From Myxococcus xanthus (GTDB lineage Bacteria > Myxococcota > Myxococcia > Myxococcales > Myxococcaceae): a stretch of 64,000 nt of DNA. Of the stretch, positions 1 through 6,830 are shown in pieces. Under the pieces are notes generated by a model, which had not been told where the DNA came from, ran no database searches, and was given only the letters and a program-made list of their open reading frames with translations. A program made the position numbers and the translations under genes. The stretch is from assembly GCF_900106535.1 (NCBI RefSeq), contig NZ_FNOH01000004.1:124001-188000 (forward strand), in the 5' to 3' direction. How positions within the stretch are numbered: position 1 is the first letter of the stretch; every line of letters starts with the position of its first letter.

Positions 1-431
1 TCACGGTTCGTCCCCTGGAGCGCGTTCACGGATGCGCTGGGGGCGGCGTTGGTGAGCGCGGCCATGCTGAGCGAGAGCTCCTGCGACGTATCATCCATCA
101 TCCGGCGCGCCTTCAGCCGGTTCACCGCCCACATCGCTCCGCCCGCGCCTCCCACCAGATTCAGCAGGCCGATTCCAGCCAGCGCTCCGGCCCATCCCAA
201 CCACGTGGACAGCCACGCCGCCAGCGCCGCGCACACGAAGCCATAACCCACGAGGATGAAGGGCACGAAGGCCACGATCATCGCCACGTCCAGGCCCGTG
301 GCCTTGACGTCCTCGGCCAGCTCCATGCGCGCCAGTTGCAGGTGCTGCGTCACCAGCCGGCTGAAGCCGTCGGCCATGCGCCCGACGAGCGCAGAAATCC
401 CGCGCTCTGCCTGTTCACTTCCCACGTGCAT
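1..431 (-). CDS. Holin-like membrane protein (DUF1469/phage holin III type), 3' end cut by window edge
   Basis: The minus frame is open from an ATG at 431 to the window edge, giving 143 complete codons with no stop, so the C-terminus is missing. GGAG lies 5 nt before the ATG, which supports this start. Residues 1-45 are an amphipathic helix-like segment. Two adjacent hydrophobic segments follow at about 48-73 and 79-102, then a charged tail beginning KARRMMDD. This cytosolic-helix plus two-helix hairpin layout is that of the DUF1469 (holin superfamily III) family, usually chromosomal genes of unknown role rather than phage lysis genes. No phage genes are nearby. The family call rests on layout and composition. 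Confidence 0.6.
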   Translation of the reverse strand, partial: MHVGSEQAERGISALVGRMADGFSRLVTQHLQLARMELAEDVKATGLDVAMIVAFVPFILVGYGFVCAALAAWLSTWLGWAGALAGIGLLNLVGGAGGAMWAVNRLKARRMMDDTSQELSLSMAALTNAAPSASVNALQGTNR

Positions 432-575
432 GCGCTCTCCGGCCGACGCATACGGCCTCTCAAGTGCGGGCCAACCTAGGCATGCACCTGTTCCGCGACA
501 ACCACGTCACGGAGTTTTTGTCCGGCGCACGCAAGCGTCGGCCAGTGAACGCGCGCGTCGGCCCATCCGTCCAGT

Positions 576-1340
576 CTACCCGATGAGCTGCACAGGAGGA
601 GAGACGGAAGGCTCCACGGGGATGGGGGCCTCGAAGCGCAGCACGAGGGGCAGGTGATCAGACGCCACCCGGCTCAACTCCGTGCGGTGCGGATGGATGG
701 ACAGCGGGCGCACGCCCGCGTCCACGAAGATGCGGTCCAGCCGCAGCAGGGGCAGGCGCGTGGGGTACGTGCGAGCGGGCGCGCCGAGCTCCAGCGCCGC
801 GTCGTGGATGGCCTGGCGCACCAGCGAGGGCACCGGGCCATTGCCCCAGTAGTTGAAATCTCCACACACCACCAACGGGTCCTTCCGCGCGGCATCGCGG
901 AGGATGTCCGAGGACAACAGCAGCGCCTCCTGCCTGCGCCGCTCCCCCAGGCGCAGGCCCAGATGGAGGGAGAAGACGTGGAGTTGCAGCCCTCCCCCGA
1001 TGTCCAAGTCGCAGCGTAGCGCGCCGCGAGGCTCGCGGCGGCCCACGCTCAAGTCGTAGTTCCTCGACTTGACGATGGGCAGCCGCGACAGGATGGCGTT
1101 GCCGTAGCGCCGGCCGTTGCGCACGACATTGGGACCAAAGGCCATGTGCAGCCCGAGCATGTCCGCCAGGTGTTCGGGCTGGTCCTCCCGAGGCGTCACC
1201 GCGCGAAAGTCGCCTACCTCCTGAAGAGCGACGATGTCCGCGTCCACTTCGCGGAGCACCGCGCCCACGCGGCCCAGGTCGAAGCGGCCGTCCGTTCCGA
1301 TACCACTATGGATGTTGTACGAAACGAGCCTCAGCTCCAC
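576..1340 (-). CDS. Endonuclease/exonuclease/phosphatase (EEP) family hydrolase
   Basis: 254 aa with the full set of EEP-fold motifs: N9 in SYNIHSG, E41 in ALQEV (metal ligand), G160-D161-F162-N163 (phosphate and catalytic residues), and the terminal S227-D228-H229. The fold cleaves phosphodiesters or phosphomonoesters with Mg2+, as in exonuclease III and the sphingomyelinase/inositol phosphatase group. No signal peptide is visible, so it probably acts in the cytoplasm. Substrate cannot be read from the sequence. The start is GTG with only a weak Shine-Dalgarno. It lies 17 nt after the stop of the next gene upstream (1358-1882), so the two are probably co-transcribed. Confidence 0.85.
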   Translation of the reverse strand: MELRLVSYNIHSGIGTDGRFDLGRVGAVLREVDADIVALQEVGDFRAVTPREDQPEHLADMLGLHMAFGPNVVRNGRRYGNAILSRLPIVKSRNYDLSVGRREPRGALRCDLDIGGGLQLHVFSLHLGLRLGERRRQEALLLSSDILRDAARKDPLVVCGDFNYWGNGPVPSLVRQAIHDAALELGAPARTYPTRLPLLRLDRIFVDAGVRPLSIHPHRTELSRVASDHLPLVLRFEAPIPVEPSVSPPVQLIG

Positions 1341-1357
1341 GCGCGTCGCTCACCCAA

Positions 1358-1882
1358 TCAGGACAGAGGAAGGATGCGGCCCGCGGCCATGCGGACGAGC
1401 GTGACGGGCAGCAGGATGAGCCGGGACACGGCCTTGACGGCGTCGCCCAGGCCACCCCGCAGGGCCTGGAACTGGTGCTGCGCCTCCTCGCGAATCTCCG
1501 GCAGCCGCCCGCGCGGTGGCTGCTCGCGCGTGGGCGGCAGCGCGCCAATCGGCGCCGTTCCTCCCACGACGGGCGCGGAGGTCGTGCGCGCCTTGCCCTT
1601 CGACGTGCCACGTGCCGCCTTGAATTCCGGGCCGTGGGAGAACTTGGCGTCGGGCTCGGGCCGCGCCAGTTCCTCCATCTGCGCCTCCATCTGATGCGCG
1701 ATGTAGAGTTCTTCCGTCTCCGCGAAGCGCTTGCCGTAGTGAACGCCCTCGTGGCTCTCCATGGCCTCGGGATGCGCCTTGGAATGGGCCAGCCGCGCCT
1801 TGTCCTGCCGACGCAGGCTTCGCTTCGGCGCCGGCAGCGTCTTCGGAACCTGGTAGTGGTCAAAGCTATAGGGACGAGGCAT
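1358..1882 (-). CDS. Hypothetical basic protein
   Basis: 174 aa from the ATG at 1882, which has GGGAG 8 nt upstream. A TTG at 1897 would add five residues but has no better ribosome site. The N-terminal half is highly charged and helix-prone, and the middle (about 95-125) is rich in Pro, Gly and Thr. A helix with hydrophobic positions forms the C-terminus (SRLILLPVTLVRMAAG), possibly membrane-associating. I recognise no family. It is the first gene of a likely two-gene unit with the EEP hydrolase. Confidence 0.6.
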   Translation of the reverse strand: MPRPYSFDHYQVPKTLPAPKRSLRRQDKARLAHSKAHPEAMESHEGVHYGKRFAETEELYIAHQMEAQMEELARPEPDAKFSHGPEFKAARGTSKGKARTTSAPVVGGTAPIGALPPTREQPPRGRLPEIREEAQHQFQALRGGLGDAVKAVSRLILLPVTLVRMAAGRILPLS

Positions 1883-2182
1883 CCGCGAATCTCCCAATCA
1901 ACGGGTCCGTTCAGAAGCTAGGAAGCCCCCAGTCCCCCGGGTACGCCTTGACGGTATGCGCCCTGGTGGCCCGCCTGCCCGGCGGCCAGGCAGGCTGCGT
2001 GCGGACACGATGCGTCGTCCAAGTACCGACAACCTCTGGCGTCGGCTCCGCGCAGAGGAGGCATGCGGCCCTCATCCCACCCAGGCGACAAGCCGAGCGC
2101 TTTCGAGGGACGGAGCAGGCGTCCGGCGGCTCACCACCACACTCAGGGAAGAGTTGCGCGCGACGTGGTGTAAAAACGGCCC
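1883..2182. other. Divergent intergenic region with a perfect hairpin
   Basis: This 300-nt stretch separates the minus-strand hypothetical gene from the plus-strand M23 peptidase. The open frames in it are not convincing genes. Positions 1973-1979 (GCCTGCC) and 1989-1995 (GGCAGGC) form a perfect 7-bp inverted repeat with a 9-nt loop and no T-tract, so it is more likely an operator or RNA hairpin than a terminator. An A-rich TAAAAA at 2171-2176 lies 6 nt before the peptidase ATG. No convincing -35 was found. Confidence 0.4.
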
Positions 2183-3172
2183 ATGCCTTCGCACGCACCC
2201 GGCCGGAAGTATTCCAAAGCCCCTTTCCTGCTGCTCGCCCTGCTCGCACTTGGAGCAAAGGCTGGTGCGGCCGAAACCGCCTCGGTCCCCGTGCGAACGT
2301 CCAGCGAGGACACTTCCCTGGAGGCCCCTCCCCAGCTGACGCTGCACCCCGGCGCAGCCAAGCCGGGAGATCCGGTGCTGGTGACGGTGAGCGGCATGAC
2401 GGCGCCGCCCACCGGCACGCTCGCTGGACGCGCGCTGCGCTTCTTCCCCTGGGGCAATGGCTATCTGGCCGTCTCCGGCCTGCCGGTGGAGACGACGCCC
2501 GGCGCGGCGCAGGTGACGGCAATGGGCCCCGTCACGCCGGGCGCACCGCAGGTGGAGCTGACGGGCACGCTGGACGTCGTGGAGTCCGGCTACCCGTCTC
2601 GCGAGCTGCGCGTGGCCGGCAAGTACGTGAAGCCGCCCGCGTCGGTGCGCAAGCGCATGGCCGCGGACCGCCGCGCCTTCGCGGAAGCCTTCGCCCAGGA
2701 CTTCAGCGCGCCGCACTTCGCGCAGAACTTCGTGTGGCCGAGGGCGGACCGCATCACCGCGCCCTTCGGCGACCGCCGCACCTTCAACGGAAAGCTGTCC
2801 AGTCAGCACTTCGGCGTGGACATCGACGGGGACCCGGGCACGCCCGTGCAGGCCGCCAACGACGGCACGGTGGTGATGGCGCGCGACAACTACGCGGCGG
2901 GCAACACCGTGCTGGTGCACCACGGTGCGGGGCTCTACACGGCGTACTTCCACCTGTCCCGCATCGACGTGAAGACGGGCACCCAGGTGAAACAAGGCCA
3001 GCTGTTGGGCACGGTGGGCAGCACCGGCCGCGTCACCGGCCCGCACCTGCACTGGGGCGTGAAGGTGGACGGGCTGTGGGTGGACGGTGAGCGCCTGCTG
3101 AAGCTGGACTTCTTCCCGCACCTGCCGCCCAGCGTCGCCCGGGGCGGCAACACCGAGCTGGGCACGCCGTAA
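2183..3172 (+). CDS. M23 family zinc metallopeptidase (LytM domain), exported
   Basis: 329 aa. A basic N-terminus and hydrophobic core (about residues 14-29, ending AGAAE) form a signal peptide. A beta-rich N-terminal domain follows (about 45-140), then the LytM/peptidase M23 domain (about 185-320). It has both zinc-binding signatures: H209-x3-D213 and the H288-L-H290 motif in GPHLHWGV. Active M23 enzymes cut peptidoglycan cross-links or stems; having both zinc motifs suggests it is catalytic rather than an EnvC/NlpD-type activator. It should act in the periplasm on cell wall. There is no obvious Shine-Dalgarno before the ATG. It converges with the enoyl-CoA hydratase 6 nt downstream. Confidence 0.88.
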   Translation: MPSHAPGRKYSKAPFLLLALLALGAKAGAAETASVPVRTSSEDTSLEAPPQLTLHPGAAKPGDPVLVTVSGMTAPPTGTLAGRALRFFPWGNGYLAVSGLPVETTPGAAQVTAMGPVTPGAPQVELTGTLDVVESGYPSRELRVAGKYVKPPASVRKRMAADRRAFAEAFAQDFSAPHFAQNFVWPRADRITAPFGDRRTFNGKLSSQHFGVDIDGDPGTPVQAANDGTVVMARDNYAAGNTVLVHHGAGLYTAYFHLSRIDVKTGTQVKQGQLLGTVGSTGRVTGPHLHWGVKVDGLWVDGERLLKLDFFPHLPPSVARGGNTELGTP

Positions 3173-3178
3173 CCGGCG

Positions 3179-3961
3179 TCAGCGGTCGTTCCACTTCGGG
3201 GGACGCTTCTCCAGGAACGCGGAGATGCCCTCCCCCGCGTCGTCCGCCAGCACGTTCAGAGACAGCTGCGAGGCCAGGTACTCCAGCGCGGCGGGCAGCG
3301 GCAGGTCCTCGGCGGTGAAGAAGGCACGGCGCCCCAACGCCAGCACCGCCTGGCTCTTTCCCGCCAGCTTTCCCGCGAGCGTGCCCACCGCGGCGTCCAG
3401 CTCCGCGGCCGGCACCACGCGGTTGAGCAGCCCCAACGTCAGCGCCTCGCGCGCGGGCAGCCGGTCTCCGGTGAGCACCAGCTCCAGCGCACGCTTGCGG
3501 CCCAGGTGACGCTGGAGCAGCGCCATCATCATCATCGGGAAGAGGCCCACGTCGATTTCGGGCGTGCCCAGGTCCGCGCCCTCCACGGCGACGGCCAGGT
3601 CACACGCGAGCACCAGCCCCAGGCCACCCGCCAGCGCGTGCCCGTTGACGCGCGCCACGGTGGGCTTGCGCAGCTCCTGGAAGCGCGCCAGCAGCCGCCC
3701 ATAGGAACGGCGGCCCTCGTGCGTGGACAGGAAGCCCTCGTCACCGGCCAGGGTTCCCAGGTCCCCGCCCGCGCAGAAGACCTTCTCACCGGCGCCCGTC
3801 AGCACCACCACGCGCACCGAGGTGTCGGATTCGGCCCGCTCCAGCGCGGCCATCAGCTCGCGCACCACCGCCGGGGACAAGGCGTTGCGGGCCTTGGGCC
3901 GGTCAATGGTCAGGAGCGCTTGGGTGCCTTGGACTTCGTAGCGGACTTCTCCGGCTTCCAT
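3179..3961 (-). CDS. Enoyl-CoA hydratase/isomerase family protein (crotonase fold)
   Basis: 260 aa, normal for a single-domain crotonase. Oxyanion-hole segments are CAGGDL (about 63-68) and HALAGGLGL, followed by the GTPEIDVGLFP segment that carries a glutamate where hydratases place a catalytic acid. The likely reaction is hydration or isomerisation of an unsaturated acyl-CoA in fatty-acid or branched-chain catabolism; exact substrate is open. GGAGG sits 7 nt before the ATG and lies inside the 3' end of the upstream tetR, which this gene overlaps by 52 nt. The overlap implies co-transcription and probable translational coupling. The TetR neighbour suggests acyl-CoA-responsive control, as known for FadR/YsiA-type regulators of beta-oxidation genes. 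Confidence 0.88.
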   Translation of the reverse strand: MEAGEVRYEVQGTQALLTIDRPKARNALSPAVVRELMAALERAESDTSVRVVVLTGAGEKVFCAGGDLGTLAGDEGFLSTHEGRRSYGRLLARFQELRKPTVARVNGHALAGGLGLVLACDLAVAVEGADLGTPEIDVGLFPMMMMALLQRHLGRKRALELVLTGDRLPAREALTLGLLNRVVPAAELDAAVGTLAGKLAGKSQAVLALGRRAFFTAEDLPLPAALEYLASQLSLNVLADDAGEGISAFLEKRPPKWNDR

Positions 3962-4611
3962 TCGGACACCTCCGCTGCCTGGGCACCCGTGAGGACGCCG
4001 TAAAGGAAGGAGTCGGCAATCTGCGACTTCGCCCGCTCCAGGGCGTCGGGGTCGCGCGCGTCGGCCAGCCCCACGACGAAGGCGGTGAGCGCCATTTCGA
4101 TGTTGCCGAAGAGGAGCGCGGAGGCCAGGTGCGGGTCCAACCCCGGCCGCAGCTCGCCCCGCTCCTGCGCGGCGTTGAAGAGCGCCGAGCTGAGCCGGAT
4201 GGCATCCACGAAGGCCGTCTGCCGGTTGATGCGCGAGCCCGCCGGGCTGCGCGCAATCTCCAGGATGAGCACCTTCACCGCGCGCGGATCCACCCGGTAG
4301 GCCTCGAAGGCCACCTCGACGATGCCGCGGACCTTCTCCGCCAGGGGGCCTTCGCCCTCCACCACCGCGCGCACGCGCGTGACGAAGCCGCTCCAGCCAG
4401 TGTCGAACACCGTCTCGAGCAGCTCATCCTTGTTCTTGAAGTAGTGGTAGACGAGCCCGTACGCGACGCCGGCCTCCTTCGCCACGTCCGCGATGCGGCA
4501 GCCGTGGTAGCCCTTGCGCGCGAACACGTCGATGGCCGCGCGGAGGATGGTGCGGCGGCGCTCGCTTTCGCGCGTGCCACTCTCCGCCGCCGGCTTGCTC
4601 TGCTGACCCAC
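3910..4611 (-). CDS. TetR/AcrR family transcriptional regulator, FadR (YsiA)-like
   Basis: 233 aa from a GTG with GGAGG 6 nt upstream. The N-terminal helix-turn-helix is typical TetR: ILRAAIDVFARKGYHG, then IADVAKEAGVAYGLVYHYF and KNKDEL (about residues 22-63). The C-terminal all-helical domain (about 75-215) should bind ligand and dimerise, and the tail is Lys-rich. TetR proteins usually repress themselves and adjacent genes. The overlapping enoyl-CoA hydratase and a near-palindrome between its own -10 box and start codon (4630-4647) support autoregulated control of acyl-CoA metabolism. The ligand is inferred from context only. Confidence 0.88.
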   Translation of the reverse strand: MGQQSKPAAESGTRESERRRTILRAAIDVFARKGYHGCRIADVAKEAGVAYGLVYHYFKNKDELLETVFDTGWSGFVTRVRAVVEGEGPLAEKVRGIVEVAFEAYRVDPRAVKVLILEIARSPAGSRINRQTAFVDAIRLSSALFNAAQERGELRPGLDPHLASALLFGNIEMALTAFVVGLADARDPDALERAKSQIADSFLYGVLTGAQAAEVSEWKPEKSATKSKAPKRS

Positions 4612-4629
4612 GGTTGTCCTCCACCGGCG

Positions 4630-4647
4630 GGTGATTCGCCAGTCAAC
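4630..4647. promoter_or_regulatory. Candidate TetR operator (inverted repeat)
   Basis: GGTGATT (4630-4636) and AGTCAAC (4641-4647) are 7-bp half-sites separated by CGCC, agreeing at 5 of 7 positions as an inverted repeat. The site lies between the predicted -10 element and the tetR GTG, where repressor binding would block transcription. This is read from sequence only; no binding data. Confidence 0.4.
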
Positions 4648-4655
4648 CAGCGGAG

Positions 4656-4684
4656 AACCTACGGAGGGCGGGCCCTGGGGTCAA
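4656..4684 (-). promoter_or_regulatory. Candidate sigma-70 type promoter of tetR-enoyl-CoA hydratase
   Basis: On the minus strand, -35 TTGACC (4684-4679) and -10 TAGGTT (4661-4656) are separated by exactly 17 nt. The -35 matches 5 of 6 consensus bases and the -10 keeps the key T1, A2 and T6. The tetR GTG is 45 nt downstream, past the candidate operator. Confidence 0.55.
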
Positions 4685-4719
4685 TGCCTTCGTGGGCCCG
4701 CCCGGCGAAACGACGGAGG

Positions 4720-6258
4720 CTACTCCACGGTGCCCCGGACGACGGGTCCCTGGACGATGGCCTCGTGGCCCTCCAGCTGTGCCGCCGTGTACTTGCAGAT
4801 GGGCGTCACCCTCCAATCAACCGGGGGGTTGAAGACCGGCGGCGGGGGGCCTTCGGCGGGCGGCTCGTGCGCATCGCTGACCAGGTACGTCTCGAAGTTG
4901 AAGGACGGGTAGGTCAGCGCGATGCCCGTGTTGGCCGGGGACACCGTGACGGGGCCGGACGCTCCGCCACTGCAACCGTCATTGCCGCTGTTCTGGGCCA
5001 TGCGGTTGTACCAGGGGTCGGAGACGATGAACGAAATCGAGATGCCACCGAAGTGGTTGATGAGCGGCGGCGGCGCGTTGGGCGGCGGGTCGAGCTGCCG
5101 CTGCGTCTGGTCCTTGTCCAGCCCGTGGGGCATGCCCGTCCAGAGGATGCGCTCCTGCACCCAGATGAGCGTGCTGGCGTCGTGCTGGCCATTCTTGCCC
5201 GTCCAGCGACCGTCGCCGTTGGTGTCCACGTAGCGCTCGCCCGGGTCCCACGTGCCGTTGTCGTTGTTGTCGACGAAGGGCTCGGTCAGGTCCTCGAACG
5301 GCTCGCCCGTGTCCCAGACACCGTTGTTGTTGAGGTCGTCGAAGGCCTCCTCACCGCTGGTGATGGCAATCAGCGAGACCAGGTTATCACGCGGGTTGAG
5401 GACGATGCCGGGGCGGATGGGGTCCGGACGGCGCGGCTCCGGACGGTCCTGCTGGGGCTGCGGGGCGTTGCCGTAGGCGGCAATGGGGTTCTCGTCCCAG
5501 AGGAAGGGGTGCATCCACAGCGGCGCCAGGTACTCGCCCGTGTGGGTCGCGTCCTTCTGCGGGCTCCAGGTGAAGATGCCCGGCTCCACGTCCTGCGGCA
5601 GCGGCAGGGACGTCTTGTAGAGGACCTCCGCGTTGCCCACCACGTCGGTGACGGACACGGCGCTGGGACCGATGGTGCCCGCCTCCGTGAGGAAGGACAC
5701 CTGGGCACCCACCACGCCGTCACCGTTTCGATCACCCACATGGGCGATGCACCGGACCTTCACGCCCGCGATGAGGGCGCGCGTCTCGTCCCAGGCGCCG
5801 ACGGCGTGGTGCAGACCGGAGCCGTCACCCGAGAACGAGCCGCACTGGAAGGTGAACTGACGCGAGTTCGAGTTGGTTCCCGCGAAGCTGACCACCGGCG
5901 AGACGGCCCGCTTCATCTCGGCACCCGTGCCGGCGGTGGCGATGACCACGGCGGAGGCCACCCGGCCGCCGCGCGCCGTCATCTGCACGGACACGATGCC
6001 GTCACCCGTGTTGGTGACACCCTCGGTGGGCGACAGCTCGACGCCCGGAACGGGGGACTCCAGCGTGAAGGACACCGGCGTACCCGCCTGCGGCTGGCCT
6101 CGGGAGTCCACCGCGCGGAAGCGCAGCGTGGTGATTTCTCCCAGTCGCGGCTGAGCCGGTGACTGGTCCACGAATTCAAGTGTGGCGGGGGCCGACGGCG
6201 AGCATGCGACAAACAGCAGGCTCGCGAAGGCCACCCACGGGGCCAGACCCGGACGCAT
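4720..6258 (-). CDS. Lipoprotein with Ig-like domain and Ca-binding-like Asp/Asn repeats
   Basis: 512 aa from the ATG at 6258, which has AAGGAG 9 nt upstream; the longer frame to 6315 lacks this. The N-terminus is a type II signal peptide with lipobox LFVAC. An Ig-like region follows (about 25-120: LGEITTLRFRAVDSRG, GTPVSFTLES, NTGDGIVSVQMTA), resembling bacterial Ig-like/invasin domains. Further on are two Asp/Asn/Gly-rich segments, DDLNNNGVWDTGEPFEDL and DNNDNGTWDPGERYVDTNGD, with the spacing of EF-hand or dockerin-like calcium loops. Probably a surface or periplasmic lipoprotein that folds with Ca2+. Function and partners are not visible. Confidence 0.7.
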   Translation of the reverse strand: MRPGLAPWVAFASLLFVACSPSAPATLEFVDQSPAQPRLGEITTLRFRAVDSRGQPQAGTPVSFTLESPVPGVELSPTEGVTNTGDGIVSVQMTARGGRVASAVVIATAGTGAEMKRAVSPVVSFAGTNSNSRQFTFQCGSFSGDGSGLHHAVGAWDETRALIAGVKVRCIAHVGDRNGDGVVGAQVSFLTEAGTIGPSAVSVTDVVGNAEVLYKTSLPLPQDVEPGIFTWSPQKDATHTGEYLAPLWMHPFLWDENPIAAYGNAPQPQQDRPEPRRPDPIRPGIVLNPRDNLVSLIAITSGEEAFDDLNNNGVWDTGEPFEDLTEPFVDNNDNGTWDPGERYVDTNGDGRWTGKNGQHDASTLIWVQERILWTGMPHGLDKDQTQRQLDPPPNAPPPLINHFGGISISFIVSDPWYNRMAQNSGNDGCSGGASGPVTVSPANTGIALTYPSFNFETYLVSDAHEPPAEGPPPPVFNPPVDWRVTPICKYTAAQLEGHEAIVQGPVVRGTVE

Positions 6259-6420
6259 CAGTGGAAACTCCTTGAGAAGGCGATGAAGGAAGCGGGCTGT
6301 ACGCGAGCAGCGCACAGCGCATCTTCCGCATCTTCCCGGGCCACCTACCGTCCAGTCAAGGACAGGACAGGTGGACCGGCGCCCTCTTGCGTCCAGGGCC
6401 TGGAATCCCAGGGGGCAACG

Positions 6421-6771
6421 TCAGGCGGCGGTGCCGCTGAACATCACCCGGGCCACGCCCAGCAGACGGTCCACGTCCCGGGCGGTGAGGCCACGGGCGC
6501 GCGCGAAGTCAGACAGGGGCCGCAGGAGGTCCTCCGTCTGAGCAAGGGTCTGCTCCGTTCCCGTGAAGAGCTCGCCCAGGCTCACGCCCAGGGCGTTGGC
6601 CAGGGCCGCCAGCGTCTCCACATGGGGGACACGCTCGCCACGCTCGATCATGGAAAGGAACGACACGCTGATCTGCGCCCGCTCCGCGAGCTCTTCCTGC
6701 GTCCAGCGCTCCGGCCGCTGTGTCCGAAGCTCGCGGATGCGCTGCCCAATTCGTTTTCCGAGGTCCGACAC
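6421..6771 (-). CDS. XRE family helix-turn-helix regulator
   Basis: 116 aa from the GTG at 6771, which has AGGAG 9 nt upstream. The long in-frame extension to 7230 runs through lptD and is an artefact. The HTH_3 domain spans about residues 7-68: IGQRIRELR, WTQEELAERAQISVSFLSMI, ERGERVPHVETLAALANALG. A short helical C-terminus (about 75-112) may mediate dimerisation. The gene lies 59 nt downstream of lptD on the same strand, so it may be co-transcribed with it. A role in controlling envelope genes would be inference only. Confidence 0.82.
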   Translation of the reverse strand: MSDLGKRIGQRIRELRTQRPERWTQEELAERAQISVSFLSMIERGERVPHVETLAALANALGVSLGELFTGTEQTLAQTEDLLRPLSDFARARGLTARDVDRLLGVARVMFSGTAA

Positions 6772-6830
6772 GAAGTACTTCTCCTGGCTGTTTCGGGGTT
6801 GGAGGAACCACCACCCACCGCTGGTGATTC

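Noticed and set aside
1-657. Plus-strand open frames at 49-246 and 256-657
   Set aside because: Antisense to the holin-like gene, whose two membrane helices and ribosome site make it the better call.
4129-6162. 677-codon plus-strand frame over tetR and the lipoprotein
   Set aside because: Spans two unrelated genes on the other strand and has no recognisable domain.
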